DNA from: Bdellovibrionaceae bacterium UBA2316
GTDB lineage: Bacteria; Bdellovibrionota; Bdellovibrionia; Bdellovibrionales; Bdellovibrionaceae
Direction of reading: 5' to 3'
Length of the DNA: 5,899 nt
Assembly (NCBI GenBank): GCA_002345205.1
Contig: DDVI01000095.1
Location: forward strand, 1-5,899
Shown here: positions 4,731-5,899 of the stretch, in pieces
Numbering within the stretch: the stretch's first letter is position 1
Layout: each line of letters starts with the position of its first letter
The notes under the pieces: model-generated
Told to the model about the DNA's origin: nothing
Seen by the model: only the letters and a program-made list of their open reading frames with translations
The model's database searches: none
Translations under genes and position numbers: made by a program

Positions 4731-5899
4731 ATGTTTAAAATCCTGCTGTTTCTAGCACTATGTACCCAATTCGCCTTCGCGTATGTGGTATCTAACGATG
4801 ATGATTACTACATCTATCATTCCGAAGGATTTTCTTACATTCTAACAAAATCAGATTTTAAATATCTTCCGCGCATTATCGGTCAATCGCGCCGAAGTCA
4901 GTTGCTATTTGAAAAAGAATTCTCTTGGAAGTTGGATGAACGAACATCACTTGTTGTGACATCAAATAAAAATCAAGTAGCCAATGCCTTCGCGACAATT
5001 TCACCCAACAATATGGTTGTATTTTATAAAGGCGGCGTAGAATTTCTAGACCCATCTAGCTCGTCGTCATGGATTGATACACTATCCAGTCACGAACTGG
5101 CCCATGTCTATCAATTAAACGCCAAAAATCAACTAGGCATATTTTTAAAAAAGATATTTGGCAACCAAACATATTTACCGATTCCCGTATTCCCTTGGCC
5201 TATTTTTATTTCACCTACGGCCTTGCTACCAACTTTTTTAGTCGAGGGGAATGCGGTTCTAAATGAATCTCGCCTAAATCAAGGTGGTCGACTAATGAGC
5301 GGGGAGTCCCTTGTACTGGCAACTGAACTAAACCTTAGCGGCAAAGCCGATCTATCCTACATGATGAATTCCACACTCGAATTTCCCTATGGAAAAGAAA
5401 AATACATCGTCGGTGGATACTTTCAGTCCTTTCTTGCCAACACCTATGGTTTTCCCGTCACCAATCGATTTTTTATTCACCACGCCGAAAACAACATTAA
5501 CCCGTTTGATCTAAAGTCATCATTTGCTGCGACATTTTTTGAAGAGTATGAAGATTTGTATAAAAATTTTCAGTACTCATTAAAAACCAACCAGAAAAAG
5601 TACAATGCTTACAGGGGCAAAAGTCTGATGACTTCACTTAGTGCGGTTGATTTCAAACGCATTGATAGCTCCATCTATTTTATTAGTGTTTTTGACGGAA
5701 AAACCCCAAATAGTCTGAACCGATTTGATATTGAAACCAAGCGGCTTGCGAGCGAGAAGACGTATTTAAATTTGGGACGAGTGTATCGAAATAATAATAC
5801 TTTCTATACAGCCGGTAGCTATTCACAACATCAGCGAAATACGTTTTATACTCTTGTAGATAAAGATTATAACTTTGTTCCCGCATTCAAAGATAAATA
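4731..5899 (+). CDS. Exported HExxH zinc metallopeptidase with propeller-like C-terminus (partial)
   Basis: The frame is open to the window edge (389 whole codons, then TA), so the 3' end is missing. Residues 1-17 (MFKILLFLALCTQFAFA) form a type I signal peptide, with likely cleavage after A17. A peptidase domain follows with the zinc motif H121-E-L-A-H125 in HELAHVYQLN. LVEGNAV (170-176) has E172 as the probable third zinc ligand, which points to a gluzincin/peptidase MA-like fold. KYIVGGYFQSFLANTYG (224-240) fits the Y-x-x-GG-x-F-x-x-x-L-x-x-x-YG pattern common after the active site in this group. From about residue 300, segments such as SSIYFISVFDGK...LNRFDIETKRL look like blades of a TolB/WD-type beta-propeller that would continue beyond the window. 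C11 is not in a valid lipobox. It likely acts in the periplasm or outside the cell on proteins or peptidoglycan-associated targets; the substrate is unknown. The start is chosen for the signal peptide. Confidence 0.88.
   Translation, partial: MFKILLFLALCTQFAFAYVVSNDDDYYIYHSEGFSYILTKSDFKYLPRIIGQSRRSQLLFEKEFSWKLDERTSLVVTSNKNQVANAFATISPNNMVVFYKGGVEFLDPSSSSSWIDTLSSHELAHVYQLNAKNQLGIFLKKIFGNQTYLPIPVFPWPIFISPTALLPTFLVEGNAVLNESRLNQGGRLMSGESLVLATELNLSGKADLSYMMNSTLEFPYGKEKYIVGGYFQSFLANTYGFPVTNRFFIHHAENNINPFDLKSSFAATFFEEYEDLYKNFQYSLKTNQKKYNAYRGKSLMTSLSAVDFKRIDSSIYFISVFDGKTPNSLNRFDIETKRLASEKTYLNLGRVYRNNNTFYTAGSYSQHQRNTFYTLVDKDYNFVPAFKDK

Noticed and set aside
4738..4763. Lipobox in the metallopeptidase signal peptide (LALC, C11)
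   Set aside because: Leucine at -1 is not accepted by the lipobox pattern and the cysteine is too close to the N-terminus; AFA at 15-17 fits signal peptidase I.
5683..5886. 67-codon minus-strand open frame
   Set aside because: It lies antisense inside the metallopeptidase coding region, is tyrosine-rich without a recognisable domain, and the plus-strand protein is clearly real.

Overview
The window (5,899 bp, A+T-rich by eye) looks like ordinary chromosome from a Gram-negative bacterium. Supporting signs are an outer-membrane-type lipoprotein, a secreted zinc metallopeptidase and an AdoMet decarboxylase-spermidine synthase fusion. The gene set and compact layout remind me of the Bdellovibrio group (Bdellovibrionota). 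That is a moderate-confidence inference, because there is no rRNA or other phylogenetic marker. I see no mobile element, tRNA, rRNA, CRISPR array or phage gene, and no stretch over 300 bp lacks a gene.

Left block, plus strand (about 1-3968). The first 58 bases may hold the tail of an upstream gene. A perfect 13-bp inverted repeat (62-100) follows, then a stand-alone RlmK-type 23S rRNA methyltransferase (107-1021). After a 65-bp gap comes a bifunctional polyamine enzyme: an N-terminal pyruvoyl-dependent AdoMet decarboxylase (SpeD) fused to a C-terminal aminopropyltransferase (SpeE) (1087-2373). Five bases later starts a cobalamin-binding-type radical SAM protein with a DUF4080-like C-terminus (2379-3968). 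The last two genes almost certainly share a transcript. A small hairpin holding the speDE stop codon and the next ribosome binding site suggests translational coupling. All three plus-strand starts sit beside or inside a short potential hairpin.

Right block. A minus-strand pair, a small lipoprotein (4663-4268) and a two-helix membrane protein (4261-3950), is separated by only 6 bases. The second gene ends convergently inside the last 19 bases of the radical SAM gene. The 67-bp divergent interval 4664-4730 carries back-to-back promoter candidates with overlapping -35 elements. To its right a plus-strand gene (4731 to the window edge, at least 389 residues) encodes an exported HExxH metallopeptidase whose C-terminal part looks like the start of a TolB/beta-propeller-type domain. 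It has no stop codon inside the window.

How the genes relate. The speDE product makes its own decarboxylated AdoMet and uses it to add an aminopropyl group to a diamine. The radical SAM neighbour also uses AdoMet and may act in a related process, but nothing in the sequence names its substrate. The lipoprotein, membrane protein and metallopeptidase are envelope proteins probably controlled from one divergent promoter region. No feature proves a new system. The best leads are the speDE-radical SAM pairing, the hairpin-gated starts and the divergent envelope-gene promoter.
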